Assembly: GCA_018398815.1 (NCBI GenBank)
Contig: CM031601.1
Location: 25,206,369 to 25,270,368, forward strand
DNA: 64,000 nucleotides
Direction of reading: 5' to 3'
From: Conus ventricosus
Taxonomy: Eukaryota > Mollusca > Gastropoda > Neogastropoda > Conidae
Shown: positions 1 to 9,930 of the stretch, piece after piece
Position numbering within the stretch: the first letter of the stretch is position 1
How the letters are laid out: every line of letters begins with the position of its first letter
Made by a program: the position numbers and the translations under genes
The notes under the pieces: generated by a model
The model's database searches: none
The model's input: only the letters and a program-made list of their open reading frames with translations
What the model was told of the DNA's origin: nothing

Positions 1-461
1 AAAAGTTTTTAGAAATTTGAGAAATGTCTTTAAGTGGCGGATTATGTTACAATTTAAAGGGGAGACAAGAGAGGTGGGACTTTAGCGAAAAACCTAGCAA
101 TGACGAGTTGCAAGCCTCCTTTTACTTATCGCTTTTGGATCTCTGTATTTTGTCAATGTAGTTCTATTGTTGATTTATTTCAAACATTTGGAAAGTGAAT
201 GTATGCCTAATTGTTTAGTTTTGTTTTCGGATCGATTGATAATGCGATTGGAATATTCGAGATTATGTTCGAGTGTTCACCAGGTCTCCGTAAGTTGTTA
301 GTGCATTATCGAAGGTTCGAGAATGTTGTAGAAGCTGATCGAATCACATTCGCATGAGCTTGTCGCGGTTTCATTGGTTGAGCTTACCGATATGCAGAAT
401 ATTTTAGAAAAGAATGATCGAGTAAGATCGAGAATATTCTTTAGATAGTTTAGATAGAGAG

Positions 462-462
<1 letters not shown>
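1..462. other. AT-rich stretch, no gene seen
   Basis: No ORF with coding character, no RNA gene and no recognisable mobile-element protein was seen on either strand. The short minus-strand ORFs that reach into it come from the CA repeat to its right. Confidence 0.5.
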
Positions 463-533
<71 letters not shown>

Positions 534-578
534 CATGCGCGCGCGCGCGCGCACGCACGCACGCACGCATGCACGCAG
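463..578. repeat. Compound (AC)n / (GC)n / (ACGC)n microsatellite
   Basis: An interrupted AC run (about 463-533) is followed by a GC run and then ACGC units to about 578. Alternating purine-pyrimidine sequence of this type can adopt Z-DNA in vitro. The Cys-Val ORFs read from it are repeat artefacts. Confidence 0.95.
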
Positions 579-612
579 AGTCGAATTTCTAACACTAAAT
601 GAGTGTGTCTCT

Positions 613-825
613 TCAAGTGTCGTTCAAATTTCTTGACCGAAACTGCAGCTGTATATCTATATTTCTTAAGTGTGCATGACGCCCGGATATGTTATGAAAG
701 TGAGCATAGAGTGTAGCATTGTCACGCAGTTTCAGACCAGAATGGAACTCCGTAGCATCGTCTTCATCGTTCTTATCCTCATCAATCAGGGAGAACAAAG
801 TCCAATTCTGTGGCCGGCCCTTCAT
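613..825 (-). CDS. Coding-looking ORF fragment, unidentified (possible exon)
   Basis: I do not recognise this ORF. It is a 70-codon minus-strand reading frame of mixed, non-repetitive composition with an acidic patch near its start (IDEDKNDEDDATEF) and a later stretch (LKLRDNATLYAHFHNIS) that looks like folded protein. The frame just upstream on the same strand reads DKIITVRVGHEG. Together with the ORF this is faintly reminiscent of the first strands of a galectin domain, but the match is too weak to call. It lies on the same strand as, and downstream of, galectin copy 1, so it could be the start of a third tandem paralogue or an unrelated exon. No confident splice donor was found, and it could also be chance. 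Confidence 0.2.
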   Translation of the reverse strand: MKGRPQNWTLFSLIDEDKNDEDDATEFHSGLKLRDNATLYAHFHNISGRHAHLRNIDIQLQFRSRNLNDT

Positions 826-1022
826 GCCCTACTCTCACGGTGATGATTTTGTCTGTGCTCTTTGTGAGTTAATGCCGAGGTCGTTGGCCTCCGCAGATCC
901 ATGGGGATTGTCTATGGGCGGAGGGGGCGCTCATTCACGCTAGCTCTGCGAGTAAGCAATTATTGTCGAGAGTAGGGGGCTCAGCAGCTGGGAGGTTTTG
1001 GTCTGATTTCCATGTCAATTCA

Positions 1023-1122
1023 NNNNNNNNNNNNNNNNNNNNNNNNNNNNNNNNNNNNNNNNNNNNNNNNNNNNNNNNNNNNNNNNNNNNNNNNNNNNNN
1101 NNNNNNNNNNNNNNNNNNNNNN
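1023..1122. other. Assembly gap (100 N)
   Basis: There are exactly 100 N. The left end of duplication copy 1 abuts the gap, so its true left boundary cannot be seen. Confidence 1.
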
Positions 1123-1658
1123 GATCCTCTAAAGGCGCTAGCGATGGATCGACCAATGCCAAACTTCAAGGCCTGCCCACGTCTGAAACCCACAGGAGAA
1201 AAGGCCGGCGAGGTCGTTCAAGAAATGTATCAGCATCCTTTGGCTAGAGGCAGACTGAAGGGACAGGTGCTCCTGCCTGACAATTGGTGCAAAACGTCAT
1301 TTCTGGTTGGGGGGGATGGAGAGTGCTGAGAATGGCTTGAATGGCGGTCAGTGAACGAGGTGGGGGCCAGATGCGTAGTGTGAGGTGAAGTGAGGTTTGT
1401 GACCAGTTGACTGGGGGAATGAGCAGACCGTGTCCTCCCAAACAGGACACCGACTGGGTGTTATAACACCAAAGCTAAGTTAAAAACAAAGTGATTTCGG
1501 CAGGAGATGGGTGGCAAGAGATAAAAAAAGTGATATTACTGGACACACAAATCTTCAGAACAAATGACTGTCAAACAGAGACAGCACGTTGTTTAGGCCG
1601 CACTGTCATCACGGATTGCTTGATTGTTGTCGTTATCGTTAATTTGTTCCCATGTCTG

Positions 1659-1780
1659 TTATTCTCTCTTACACCACACGTTGAGGTAGCGGACTTGCAA
1701 ATCCTGGGTGATTTGATTTTGGTGGACGTCTTGAAGGACATGGGCACAGAGTATGATCCATAAAAAGCCCCTGGAGTCAC
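1659..1780 (-). CDS. Galectin-like protein, terminal coding exon (copy 1)
   Basis: On the minus strand a pyrimidine-rich tract ending TTTCTTTCAG precedes the exon, which opens GTGACTCCAGGGGC. It reads as the C-terminal strands of a galectin carbohydrate-recognition domain: a GAFYGSYSVP turn, then after one missing base ITQDLQVRYLNVW. Compared with copy 2 it lacks a single C in the TKIQIT codons, which shifts the frame. The exon is 122 nt where 123 would be in phase. Restoring phase would end it at a TAA a few codons after the shared VWC. The partner exon is 6730-6949, giving an intron of about 4.95 kb. The missing base could be a sequencing error or a real inactivating change. Confidence 0.7.
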
Positions 1781-1805
1781 CTGAAAGAAACACATGTTGT
1801 TGTAG

Positions 1806-1882
1806 TTATCATCATCATCATCATCATCTCATCATACTCACCATCATCATTATCATCATTCCTTTATCTGCAGCAGTAGCAG
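1806..1882. repeat. (ATC)n tract with short CAG units
   Basis: An imperfect ATC/CAT trinucleotide run is followed by only a few CAG-like triplets. The equivalent tract in copy 2 (15935-16050) has a much longer CAG part. Confidence 0.85.
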
Positions 1883-2494
1883 CACCATTTACTATCATTA
1901 TTAGACAGTTAATAAGCCCCATAACGTATGATAAAAGTTTATAAATAATTGGTTTAAAGAGATTCCAATCTTGCATATGCACATTTTCCACATTTAAATA
2001 CAGACATATATATGGATAATACAGACAACCTGTGGATGTACAAACCAACAGAACAGCATGTCTTTGTCGTGTTAGTAAATGATATGTGACCAAAAATGTG
2101 CAGGATATTGACATTCACATCTGTTTGTTTCATGTGAAGCATGCAAAAAATCCTCCCTTGGTCTCCATTTGTTGCAAGCTTTATCATAGACATACGACAA
2201 CTTTTAAATTATAAGTAACAAGTGAATAATGAAGATTTAAATTAATCAACGATGTTTCTTCTAAAGGAACGAGGTCAAACAAGGTCAACGAATGAAACAA
2301 AGTCATTTCATTAATATTACTTTAAAATTTTGATAATCCATTGAACAAAAGATTATTGTTTTGGTTTGAATATGATTGTTCCTTTATTTCGTGAAACAAT
2401 ACTACCTTGCGCCTATCTTCCTTAAAATTTTTTTTTAACGTCAAAAACTCTTCTGGTCTTTGTTTGCAGATCCCGCATATGTAACTGTCGTCAG

Positions 2495-2548
<54 letters not shown>

Positions 2549-2585
2549 AAACACACACACACTCACTCACACACACACACACACT

Positions 2586-2627
<42 letters not shown>

Positions 2628-2829
2628 CACACACCCCACGCACGCACGCAACACACATACACACACACACACACAAAACACACACACACACACACACACC
2701 ACACACAACACACACACACACACACACAAAAAACCCACACACAAATACACACACAGAGACACACAATTAAAGGAGAGAGAAGAGAGAGGGGAGAGAGAGA
2801 GAGGAGAAGAGAGAGAGAGAGAGAGGGGG

Positions 2830-2862
<33 letters not shown>
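2495..2862. repeat. (CA)n followed by (GA)n microsatellite
   Basis: A heavily interrupted CA tract (about 2495-2763) is followed by a GA tract (about 2770-2860) in the galectin intron. The GA part directly abuts the 3' end of a minus-strand LINE remnant, which suggests that it grew from the element's tail. Confidence 0.9.
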
Positions 2863-2863
<1 letters not shown>

Positions 2864-2864
<1 letters not shown>

Positions 2865-3620
2865 CACGGTTCAGAATCACAGCGCTGTCCACGGTTGGCA
2901 AAGCCAGCATCTTTCAAAAACTTCCCTCTCATAAACTATCATGTGTGTCTTCTTCTTCTCGAACCACTCGGTGGTGATGCCAATTGCCCCAACAAAGTTG
3001 GCTGTCCTCCAAAGGTCCGCCAGGTCCCGTTAGAACTTGACCCCCGAGCCACTGGCTCGGCCATGTGTCCTGCCTGACAGTAGGAGGGGGGTGTCAGTCC
3101 TGTGGTATGTGCTCGGTGTCCATTTCGGCGTCTCTGCATGGGCACTTACACACTCGCCAACTGTACTTGTGCATGTGTGCATCAGTCTGTTATGGGGCAG
3201 ACCTTAGTTTGAACAGTAGCACTTGATCTTCTCTACTTAGATGGTAGTAGCAGTCAGCCTGGTTGGAATTTGGTGTTGCTGTTTCCATTTCTTTCTGTAG
3301 GGTGTTTTAGTGAAAGTTTCTCCTCGGGGTACGAGACCTCTATGTTATTTTGTTCCAGCTGTCCCCCTTCCTTGGCCACTCTGTACACTACTCATTTCCA
3401 TGGATCCCAAAATGGGCGAAGATCCACTAAAAGACAATTTTTTGCATTTTCACCAAAGACGTTGCGGAGCTGTATCCATACAGTTGAGGTCCTTCCGGCG
3501 GTGTTTTTTGGAGTTCACTCAGGACAGAGAGGATCTGTGAAGATGACCACTTTAGGCTTGGTGCGTGTCGGTTGGCACTCGCTTCCTCTTCTGCTTGCCT
3601 GACGGCTTCTGTTTTTGCTC
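2864..3620 (-). pseudogene. LINE 3' remnant: RNase H plus C-terminal region (copy 1)
   Basis: This is the counterpart of 17830-18671 and carries the same two protein traces on the minus strand. At about 3380-3620 a segment starts VVIFTD, the beta-strand and Asp of a LINE RNase H domain. At about 2960-3120 there is a C-terminal stretch with a Cys-rich finger and the end of an ORF2 protein (FVRAIGI-like in copy 2). Frames are broken in several places. The family is Jockey/I-type APE LINEs that carry RNase H. The endonuclease and reverse transcriptase parts are absent here. It is older than the duplication because both copies have it. Confidence 0.6.
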
Positions 3621-3712
3621 TGATATGTGTATGGAAACAGATACAGTCTGGTTCCTACCTCACTTCTTTCAAGCTGTCATGACAGTCTAACACACAATTG
3701 TATGCTGTCAGT

Positions 3713-3714
3713 CA
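3713..3714. other. Empty target site of the RLE-type LINE found in copy 2
   Basis: Copy 1 runs without interruption through the point where copy 2 has 3.15 kb inserted. The flanks are ATGCTGTCAGTC to the left and AGTAGTT to the right. It gives the pre-insertion sequence at base resolution. Confidence 0.8.
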
Positions 3715-3879
3715 GTAGTTTTGATTAAAATTAACAACAACACTAGCAACAACATCACAACGGCCGTCTCGGCAAGCTTTTTCCAAATGTAGAGTCAGCT
3801 TGTGTCTGATGTTCTCTCATTTCCTAACATTTTCCTTGGAATAAATGTATCTGAGAGCTTTAGTTTACCTTTTCCCTTT

Positions 3880-4290
3880 TTAAAATCAGCTTTTGCTTGT
3901 AAATGGTGCAGCTAGTGACGATGCAGAGCTAGACAGGGACCTCAACCTGTGGACTTGGTCGAGATCCACATGGTTTGTCATGTCCAACTTGTCGACGAGG
4001 AGTCGTGAACTAGATTGTCACAATCCACACTGCTCACGTTGTCCTGCCCAGGTAGACTGTTAAACATCAGATTCTTGTGTTCAGAGTGACTTTGCAAATC
4101 ATCACCCTCCGGTGGCACTCGAGCTTCCGACAGAGGTCGCTGTTGGTCTTCCTCAGGTCGCGTTCTTTTTCTATAGTACCATCAGCTCCTCTTTCTAGTT
4201 TCTCTGTTGGTGTCTTTTCTGCTTTTTTCCCTTCTACATTGGCGCCCCTCCCATGTCTTCCCTTTATCGGGTCCAGAGTGACCATGACGT
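3880..4290 (-). pseudogene. LINE ORF1 fragment, coiled coil plus RRM start (copy 1)
   Basis: The minus strand reads a charged coiled-coil stretch (EKLERGADGTIEKERDLRK at about 4160-4210, then LCRKLEC) followed after a frameshift by the RRM-like part that is intact in copy 2 (21972-22330). The layout of coiled coil, then RRM, then a DxVHRL motif is that of L1-type ORF1 proteins, and it resembles LINE copy B ORF1 at 58159-58539. It is a shared remnant inside the duplicated galectin intron. Confidence 0.55.
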
Positions 4291-4299
4291 GACGAGTGT

Positions 4300-4960
4300 G
4301 GGTTCCGTGGTTAAGGGGACGGTCCAGTGGTCTGGAGGGGCTCGGTCATTCCAGAATGACTCCCAGGTTGGTCCTCATTGTCGGCTGTGTGGAGTCCATG
4401 CTGAGTGGAGGATTGCTTCCTGAGTGAGATGGAACGTCCCTACATCGAAGAAGTACCCACTGCCCTAGAACAAGTGGGACAGGAACAGTTTAAAGGTGAC
4501 ACCATTCACCTGCCATCAAAGTGCATAATGGCGATGTGGGACAGCTACCTTTTTCTGTGACTCGTTTTCTCATGACGCTATTCAGATCAGCACGAATCAG
4601 TCCAAAAAGTGCGAAAATTGCCTGTAGTGGAAGGCATTACAGTAAATCAAGGACAGTTGAAGGTGGATATGCAGGTTTCTTTGTGAATCCAAATTTGTTC
4701 AGGAATCTCATAGGTCGGCCTGCAGAAGAGAAATTTTACTTGCGGGTCTTAGACATTGACTATTTCGCATTAAAACCGAGTACTGTTTAGGAATAGTTTT
4801 GACAAGCCTAGGAAATCCTGCTCTGCCATTTGGTACATGGTTAGAAGGCGGCAAACAAAGCCCTTTTCCCCTTACGTAAAATTCCAATGAAAGGAAAAAC
4901 CTGGCGAGTGGATGGAGACACTAATACGGAAGATCTGTAGAGAAATGTACAGTCTGTATT
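4300..4960. other. Intron sequence of the duplicated unit, no gene seen
   Basis: It is conserved between the two duplication copies but shows no recognisable protein, RNA or repeat motif on either strand. Confidence 0.5.
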
Positions 4961-4965
4961 CTTAC

Positions 4966-4994
4966 CGCGCGCGCGCGCGTGTGTTTTGTGTGTG

Positions 4995-5030
<36 letters not shown>

Positions 5031-5158
5031 GTGTGTGTGTGTGTGTGTGTGTGTGATGTGTGTGGTGGTGTGAGAGGGGAAGAGAGAGAGAGAGAGAGAG
5101 TGTTGTGTGTGTGTGTGTGTGTGTGGGGGGTGTGTGTGTGGTTGTGTGTGTGTGTAGT
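4966..5158. repeat. Compound (CG)n/(GT)n/(GA)n microsatellite
   Basis: A short CG run is followed by GT, GA and again GT blocks with interruptions. Copy 2 has a simpler CG/GT tract at 23078-23196. Confidence 0.9.
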
Positions 5159-5215
5159 GTGCAAATTAGTGAAAGCCATCTTTGGCAGATAAAACAATCT
5201 AAGTCCTTCCGTGAG

Positions 5216-5590
5216 GTTTTTAACCTTTCATTTCATTTATGCCCGTCGCTCCCGGTGGAGCATAGGCCATCGACGACCCTTCGCCTCGTACTCTGTTCTG
5301 GGCTGTTCTGGTCATTCCAGTCCAGTTGGTCCTTGTTTTTTCAACCCCCGCCTCAGTGTCTGGCCTCCCAGCTGTTGCGAGGCCGCCCTCTCTTTCTCTT
5401 TCCCTGCGGGTTCCAGGTCGGGGCTTGGCGTGTGTGCTTGGATGCTGGCTTCCGGGAGGGTGTTTTCCTATCCAGCCCCATTTCCTTCCCCAGTATCTGC
5501 TTGGCCACTCGTTCCTGCCCCGCCAACTCCCACAGATCTTCGTTCGGATCTTGTCCTGCCATGGGATTTCCTGCCATCGGGTTTTCAACC
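5216..5590 (-). mobile_element. 5'-truncated RTE-like LINE 3' end with target-site duplication
   Basis: A 355 bp insertion (5226-5580) is present only in copy 1. Copy 2 runs straight through the site. It is flanked by GTTTTTAACC (5216-5225) and GTTTTCAACC (5581-5590), a 10 bp target-site duplication with one mismatch. On the minus strand it encodes the very C-terminus of a LINE protein: the basic motif GKRKRGRPRNSW at about 5368-5403, and in another frame VDGLCSTGSDGHK near the end. Endings of this kind are known from RTE-type and similar APE LINEs. After the stop there is a short tail of ATGAAATGAAA units. It is severely 5' truncated, as is typical of target-primed reverse transcription, and must be younger than the duplication or lost precisely from copy 2. 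Clade assignment is tentative. Confidence 0.75.
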
Positions 5591-5871
5591 ATAAGAACGC
5601 ATAAAGGAAAATCAATTATGACAGTAACCGTTGCACGAGTGTTAAATCCCATTCCATCCTCCACAGAAGGACTGGGCATACTGTGCTGGCCGCATGGATG
5701 GCAAAGTACAAGAACAACATGCACAGTATGTCATGTTAGACAAATCCCAGATGATTACTTCACGAATGAGCAGTCCAAAATTCTAGCCTACATTGAAGTG
5801 GATGAAAACTTTTCAAAATAACACACTGAAGAACCGTCTCATTTCTGTGCTTTAGAGACATTGATAGAGAA

Positions 5872-5917
5872 ACAGACAGACAGACAGATAGAGATAGACA
5901 GATAGAGAGAGATAGGC

Positions 5918-5954
<37 letters not shown>

Positions 5955-5966
5955 AAGGGGAGAGAG

Positions 5967-5999
<33 letters not shown>

Positions 6000-6000
6000 T
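5872..6000. repeat. (GACA)/(GATA)n, (TA)n and (GA)n tract
   Basis: Short GACA and GATA units (about 5872-5915) lead into a TA run (about 5925-5950) and a GA run (about 5955-5999). It lies next to the foldback element. Confidence 0.85.
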
Positions 6001-6074
6001 CAAGTATATTTAAAATGCCTAAAACAATTTTTTGAGCGCTCAAACCCCTTGGGGAGAAAACATTAGTTAAACAA

Positions 6075-6410
6075 GTTAAAAGAGGAATCTTAAAACTATC
6101 TACAAATTTTTTTCGAGCGTGTTGCGCTGTCATCGGGATGGTTTTTGGTTTGCCCCCGCCGATGTTATATAGCGTGTGGGCCCCCGTTTGCGGTTGTTTG
6201 ACGTGCGGGTTGGCTGCACGTGTTTTTGGGGGGCTTTCAGTTTTTTAGCCCCAAAAAAACACGTGCAGCGAACCCGCACGTGCAAACAACCGCAAACGGG
6301 AGCCCACCACGCTATTTTAACATCGGCGGTGGGCAAACCAAAAACCATCCTGATGACAGCGCAACACGCTCAAAACAAATTTGTAGATAGTTTTAAGTTC
6401 CTCTTTTAAC
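6075..6410. mobile_element. Foldback palindrome (MITE-like), arms of about 161 and 164 bp
   Basis: The left arm (6075-6235), starting GTTAAAAGAGG, is matched by its reverse complement in the right arm (6247-6410), ending CCTCTTTTAAC. The loop is only about 11 nt. The arms match over nearly all their length with a few mismatches and 1-nt indels. The element is absent from duplication copy 2, where the corresponding interval is about 23640-23700. No protein is encoded. TA-rich repeat lies on the right side, so a TA target is possible but cannot be proven in such sequence. A transcript would fold into one long hairpin. It could be a non-autonomous DNA transposon, or an inverted duplication made during repair. 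Confidence 0.8.
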
Positions 6411-6434
6411 TATATATATATTATATTTTTATAT

Positions 6435-6479
<45 letters not shown>

Positions 6480-6567
6480 TAGATGATGGATGGATGGGTG
6501 GATTGAGGACAGATAGATAGACAGGTAGGTGGATAGATGAATAGATAGATAGATAGGAAGGTATAAA

Positions 6568-6604
<37 letters not shown>

Positions 6605-6665
6605 AGAGAGAGAGAGAAATAGCGTGGCTGGCAGGCAGACAGACAGACAGACAGACGACAGATAA
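6411..6665. repeat. (TA)n / (GATA)n / (GA)n / (CAGA)n microsatellite cluster
   Basis: A TA run (about 6411-6475) is followed by imperfect GATA units, a GA run (about 6571-6616) and CAGA units (about 6633-6660). Copy 2 has a comparable mixture at 23600-23900. Confidence 0.9.
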
Positions 6666-6729
6666 ATAGACCGACATGCAGTTAGGCAAATAGACAAACA
6701 AAGACATTCAGACAGGACGCAACACGTAC

Positions 6730-6949
6730 GTTAAACTTATCAGACGAAGTGGCGCGGACGGTCATATTGAACTCATCGCCGACACGGAAGGGAAAGGGGG
6801 TTACCGAGTCATTCAGATAGATCGCATCGTTACTCAAACACCGCTGACTTGTAGTTCAAATTGTTTGTCTTCACAATGTCACGATAATTCAGCCTGGGGC
6901 CACAACAAAGGGGGTTTCTCCTTTGTGGCCCCCCAGGGGGACCGCAAAC
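6730..6949 (-). CDS. Galectin-like protein, internal exon (copy 1, frame broken)
   Basis: The minus-strand acceptor ..CCTAG precedes GTTTGCGGTCC and the donor GTACGT follows ..GATAAGTTTAAC, giving a 220 nt exon that matches copy 2 (210 nt). The second half reads the galectin core NPFPFRVGDEF followed by NMTVRATSSDKFN, in phase to join VYV-type sequence in the terminal exon. The first half has several indels relative to copy 2 and contains stops in every continuous frame. Either copy 1 is a pseudogene or the consensus is poor here, as the homopolymer runs nearby suggest. The SSDKFN end is intact here, whereas copy 2 has lost one base at that spot. Confidence 0.65.
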
Positions 6950-7004
6950 CTAGACAAACATACGACGAAAGAGAAAGCTTAACCTGTGAAGACACAAGAA
7001 TCTG

Positions 7005-7030
7005 CACGCGCGCGCGCGCGCGGCGCGCGC

Positions 7031-7065
<35 letters not shown>

Positions 7066-7099
7066 GGAGAGAGAGAGAGAGAGGGGAGAGTGGTGTGTG

Positions 7100-7132
<33 letters not shown>

Positions 7133-7139
7133 GAGAGAG

Positions 7140-7174
<35 letters not shown>

Positions 7175-7244
7175 TGTGTTGTTGTGTGGTGTGTAAGAGA
7201 GAGAGGGAGAGAGAGAGAGAGAGAGAGAGGAAGTGTGTGGTGTG

Positions 7245-7276
<32 letters not shown>

Positions 7277-7305
7277 GTTTTGGGTGTGTGTGTGGTGTGT
7301 GGACT
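7005..7305. repeat. Compound (GC)n/(GT)n/(GA)n microsatellite
   Basis: A GC run of about 24 nt is followed by alternating GT and GA blocks. It replaces the CT tract present at the equivalent position beside copy 2 (24230-24340). Confidence 0.9.
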
Positions 7306-7700
7306 TGTACCTTCACAAAGTACAAAATGATACAACCCTTGGGGGTCGCCTTTAAACCCTCCCTAGTATATGTATTTTGGGGGACATCTCAAAGCACCTC
7401 CATTCTCTTCTAAGCTGATTTCCATTCGGGGATAAAAGAAATGTTCATCTCATGGCATCCTCAACGGGTATAGCTCCTCGATCTAAATTGTGACAAGGGT
7501 TTGTGTCAGCCACTAAGTTACGATCTCTAGAAGCATGATTCAGGCAAAGGAACGATTACCGAGGGTGCTAACACAGGGAAAGGTAGATTTGTGTGCTACC
7601 ATGGTAGGAAAGAGTGGCCTATAGCTCCAACTAGAGTGCTTGGGAGTACATTGGCTAGGACACACGCAGACGCCAACACATAAATATAGAAATTCAACCT
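7306..7700. other. No gene seen
   Basis: Unique-looking sequence without recognisable coding potential. It may be the 3' untranslated part of the minus-strand LINE to its right. Confidence 0.4.
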
Positions 7701-8899
7701 TGTTTGTTCTGTACACGGTTAGTTAGTTAGTGTTTATGGTCCAGCGGACTACTAGGAGCAATAGGACTCAGTTATATCTGGTCTCTTGATACAATACCCA
7801 CACTGTTTAAAACTTACAATTTATGATGGACAAAGCCAATTATCTTTCAACTCCTTCGGCCCGTTACATTATAAACCCATATTTTTTAGTTTACCTCTTT
7901 CAAAGTATAGATTATGATCTTGAAAGAACCGTAAATCATGGTAAAAAATTCTCTCTGAATAAAGGGCAAAAGCACAATTCTGTCAAAAATGATTCTGAAC
8001 AAGCTGTCAAATAAAACCCTGGGGGGTTTCCTTTGATATCAATGTGGTTTATAGCTGTTGCCCCAATATGTAAGTGAAAAATGATTACTTTCGGTTTAAG
8101 TCACGATGGGAAGGATGGTTTAAAACCTTTGGAGAAATTTTTAAACTTTTTTATGAATGATTTTTTATTGGTTGAAATAAAGGATTTATGAGGTAAATGG
8201 GTGAGGAAAAATGAAGGCCCGGGAAAGACTTGAAACGAAGTTGTTTGGGTTTTGGCCCCCCATGAGTTTTCCATAGATTCCATGTGGGGGGGACCCCAAA
8301 AAACAATGCTTTCCTGAAGAAAAAGCGAGTATAAAGACATATATCCCCCCAAAACGGAGTGTACTTCTCTTGTCGACAAACCGAAAATCCCGACAATAAA
8401 CCGAAAAATTTAACGAAAATCATTCTGATCGTTTGGACACCGCACTGGGGCCCCAAATTTAAAAGCCTTCATTTTCACCCATAAACAGATGCCAATCCCG
8501 CAATTTAACAAAGAGGCTCCTGAAAATCGTTATCACACACAATGGACTGCGCCTCTACCTTTTTTAGAACCACAGAAAAAATCTAAAAAATCTTTATAAA
8601 GTTCACATTCCCCAAAAAAATTTGTTTATATGCAACATCGGGGTGACCCCCTTTTCAAAATTGGTTAAATATAAATTAATCTCGGGTTTGGGGCACTTTC
8701 CCAAGAGGTAAATCAGCTGTAATGGACCATCATAAACGCACAAGGTCAATCCACTGCCCCGAAAGGGGGGCAAATACGAATACCCAGTGGGGGAATCTCT
8801 TTTGGTTTTAAGATATTTGGCTCAAAAAGGGGGGTTCATGACAAATCAAGGCGGGGGTTTTCTGATTAGCCTCATTTTCCCGGTAGAAAATCGGGGAAA

Positions 8900-9930
8900 G
8901 CCCAAACCCTCCTTATCCGAGGGGGTTCCCCGATTCAACTACAAATTTCTTTTGGAGATGGCGAAGGCCCCCAAGCAATCCGCGTCTTATGAGGGTTTGG
9001 ACAGAGCTTTGAGGTAGCTTCGTGCAAACCATATACCCCCCCCCTAATCTATTTGGTTCACCAAAGCCAGATACAATCGCAACAAAGTTCGCTTGTCTGC
9101 CCCCCAATCAGGTGACAAATAACCTTAAAAACATTCAAACCTAAATGGCAAGATTGTTTAATTTTTCTTAATGTGAGGAAAAAAGAAAGCTTTTATCAAA
9201 AATAACCCCCAAAAAATTCACTTTTTTGGGAAACTTTAATTCCCTGACCTTTGAGACTGATAGCGGGTTTCTAAGCCCCGAGATTTTCCTAAAAAATGAA
9301 TACACTCTGTCTTGTAGCTGAAACTTAAATCCTTTTCAGAAACCCAGCTAAACCCGATTACCCCAAAAAATTGAAGTTGACGCTCAGCGCACCCCAAAGT
9401 TTTCCCCTTGGAAAGGATAGAAGTTCAAAAAATAAGACTTGTCGATTCCAGACTTTCTGAGGGGACGATGTTATTAACTTCAGATTGAACAAAGTGGAAA
9501 AAGGGATGCTACCCTGGGGACACCCCCCCTGCTCAAAAGGACTGAAAAGGTCGAATAAAGTCTAACACTGAAATGCCTGTTAGAAAAAAAAAATTAGAAA
9601 TAAACATTGTAAATTACCTTAAAATCAAGTTTTAAAGCTAAAAATTCCTTTCCTCCATGTTGTGTATAAGCTTTTCTAAATCAAAAAAAAGAAATCTGTT
9701 CTCCATTGATCAAAGCATTCCATAAAAGACTATAACGAACCAGATGATCAGTATACTGCGGTTTTCCAAACCCACCGGGAAAAACATCTAAGGCCCCAGA
9801 CATTCTAACTGCCAAACAATCGAGAATATACCATTTTCTCTTTTTTTACATAAGCAACTAGTGAGAGTATAGACGATAGTTGTTAGGACCCAAATGATCT
9901 TTCCCTGGTTTAGGAATAGGGTAACCCCCG
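8900..9930 (-). pseudogene. Reverse transcriptase domain of the minus-strand LINE
   Basis: Motifs in order on the minus strand, each in a different frame: NNYR at about 9870-9885 (start of the NYRPI fingers block), FFDLEKAY at about 9670-9690 (motif A, catalytic Asp), SNRHFSVRL at about 9560-9590, GGCPQGSI at about 9500-9530 (motif B), KTECIHF at about 9300, and DWGADKRTLLRLYLALV at about 9060-9115 (thumb region typical of Jockey-like RTs). The FADD/YVDD box is not readable. The number of frame changes is far more than normal decay gives between such well-kept motifs, so a poor consensus is the likelier cause. Confidence 0.65.

Larger units (their letters stand above)
1123..6990. repeat. Segmental duplication, copy 1 (partner 15242-24225)
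   Basis: Long collinear blocks match copy 2 in the same orientation: 1127-1450 with 15268-15570, 1480-1800 with 15590-15930, 1950-2500 with 16090-16660, 2860-3713 with 17815-18671, 3714-4950 with 21821-23060, 5170-5225 plus 5591-5700 with 23205-23390, and 6720-6985 with 23955-24220. Within the blocks the copies look alike at most positions but carry many substitutions and 1-nt indels. They differ by private insertions and by microsatellite length. Copy 1 contains the 3' half of a galectin-like gene on the minus strand. Its 1123-1658 part lies 3' of the galectin stop, and I see no gene there. In copy 2 the same block is open for 98 codons on the plus strand (15302-15598), but in copy 1 that frame is broken, so it is probably not coding. 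Confidence 0.9.

Noticed and set aside
5060..5821. 253-codon plus-strand ORF
   Set aside because: Begins in GT/GA repeat and reads antisense through the RTE-like insert. No domain.
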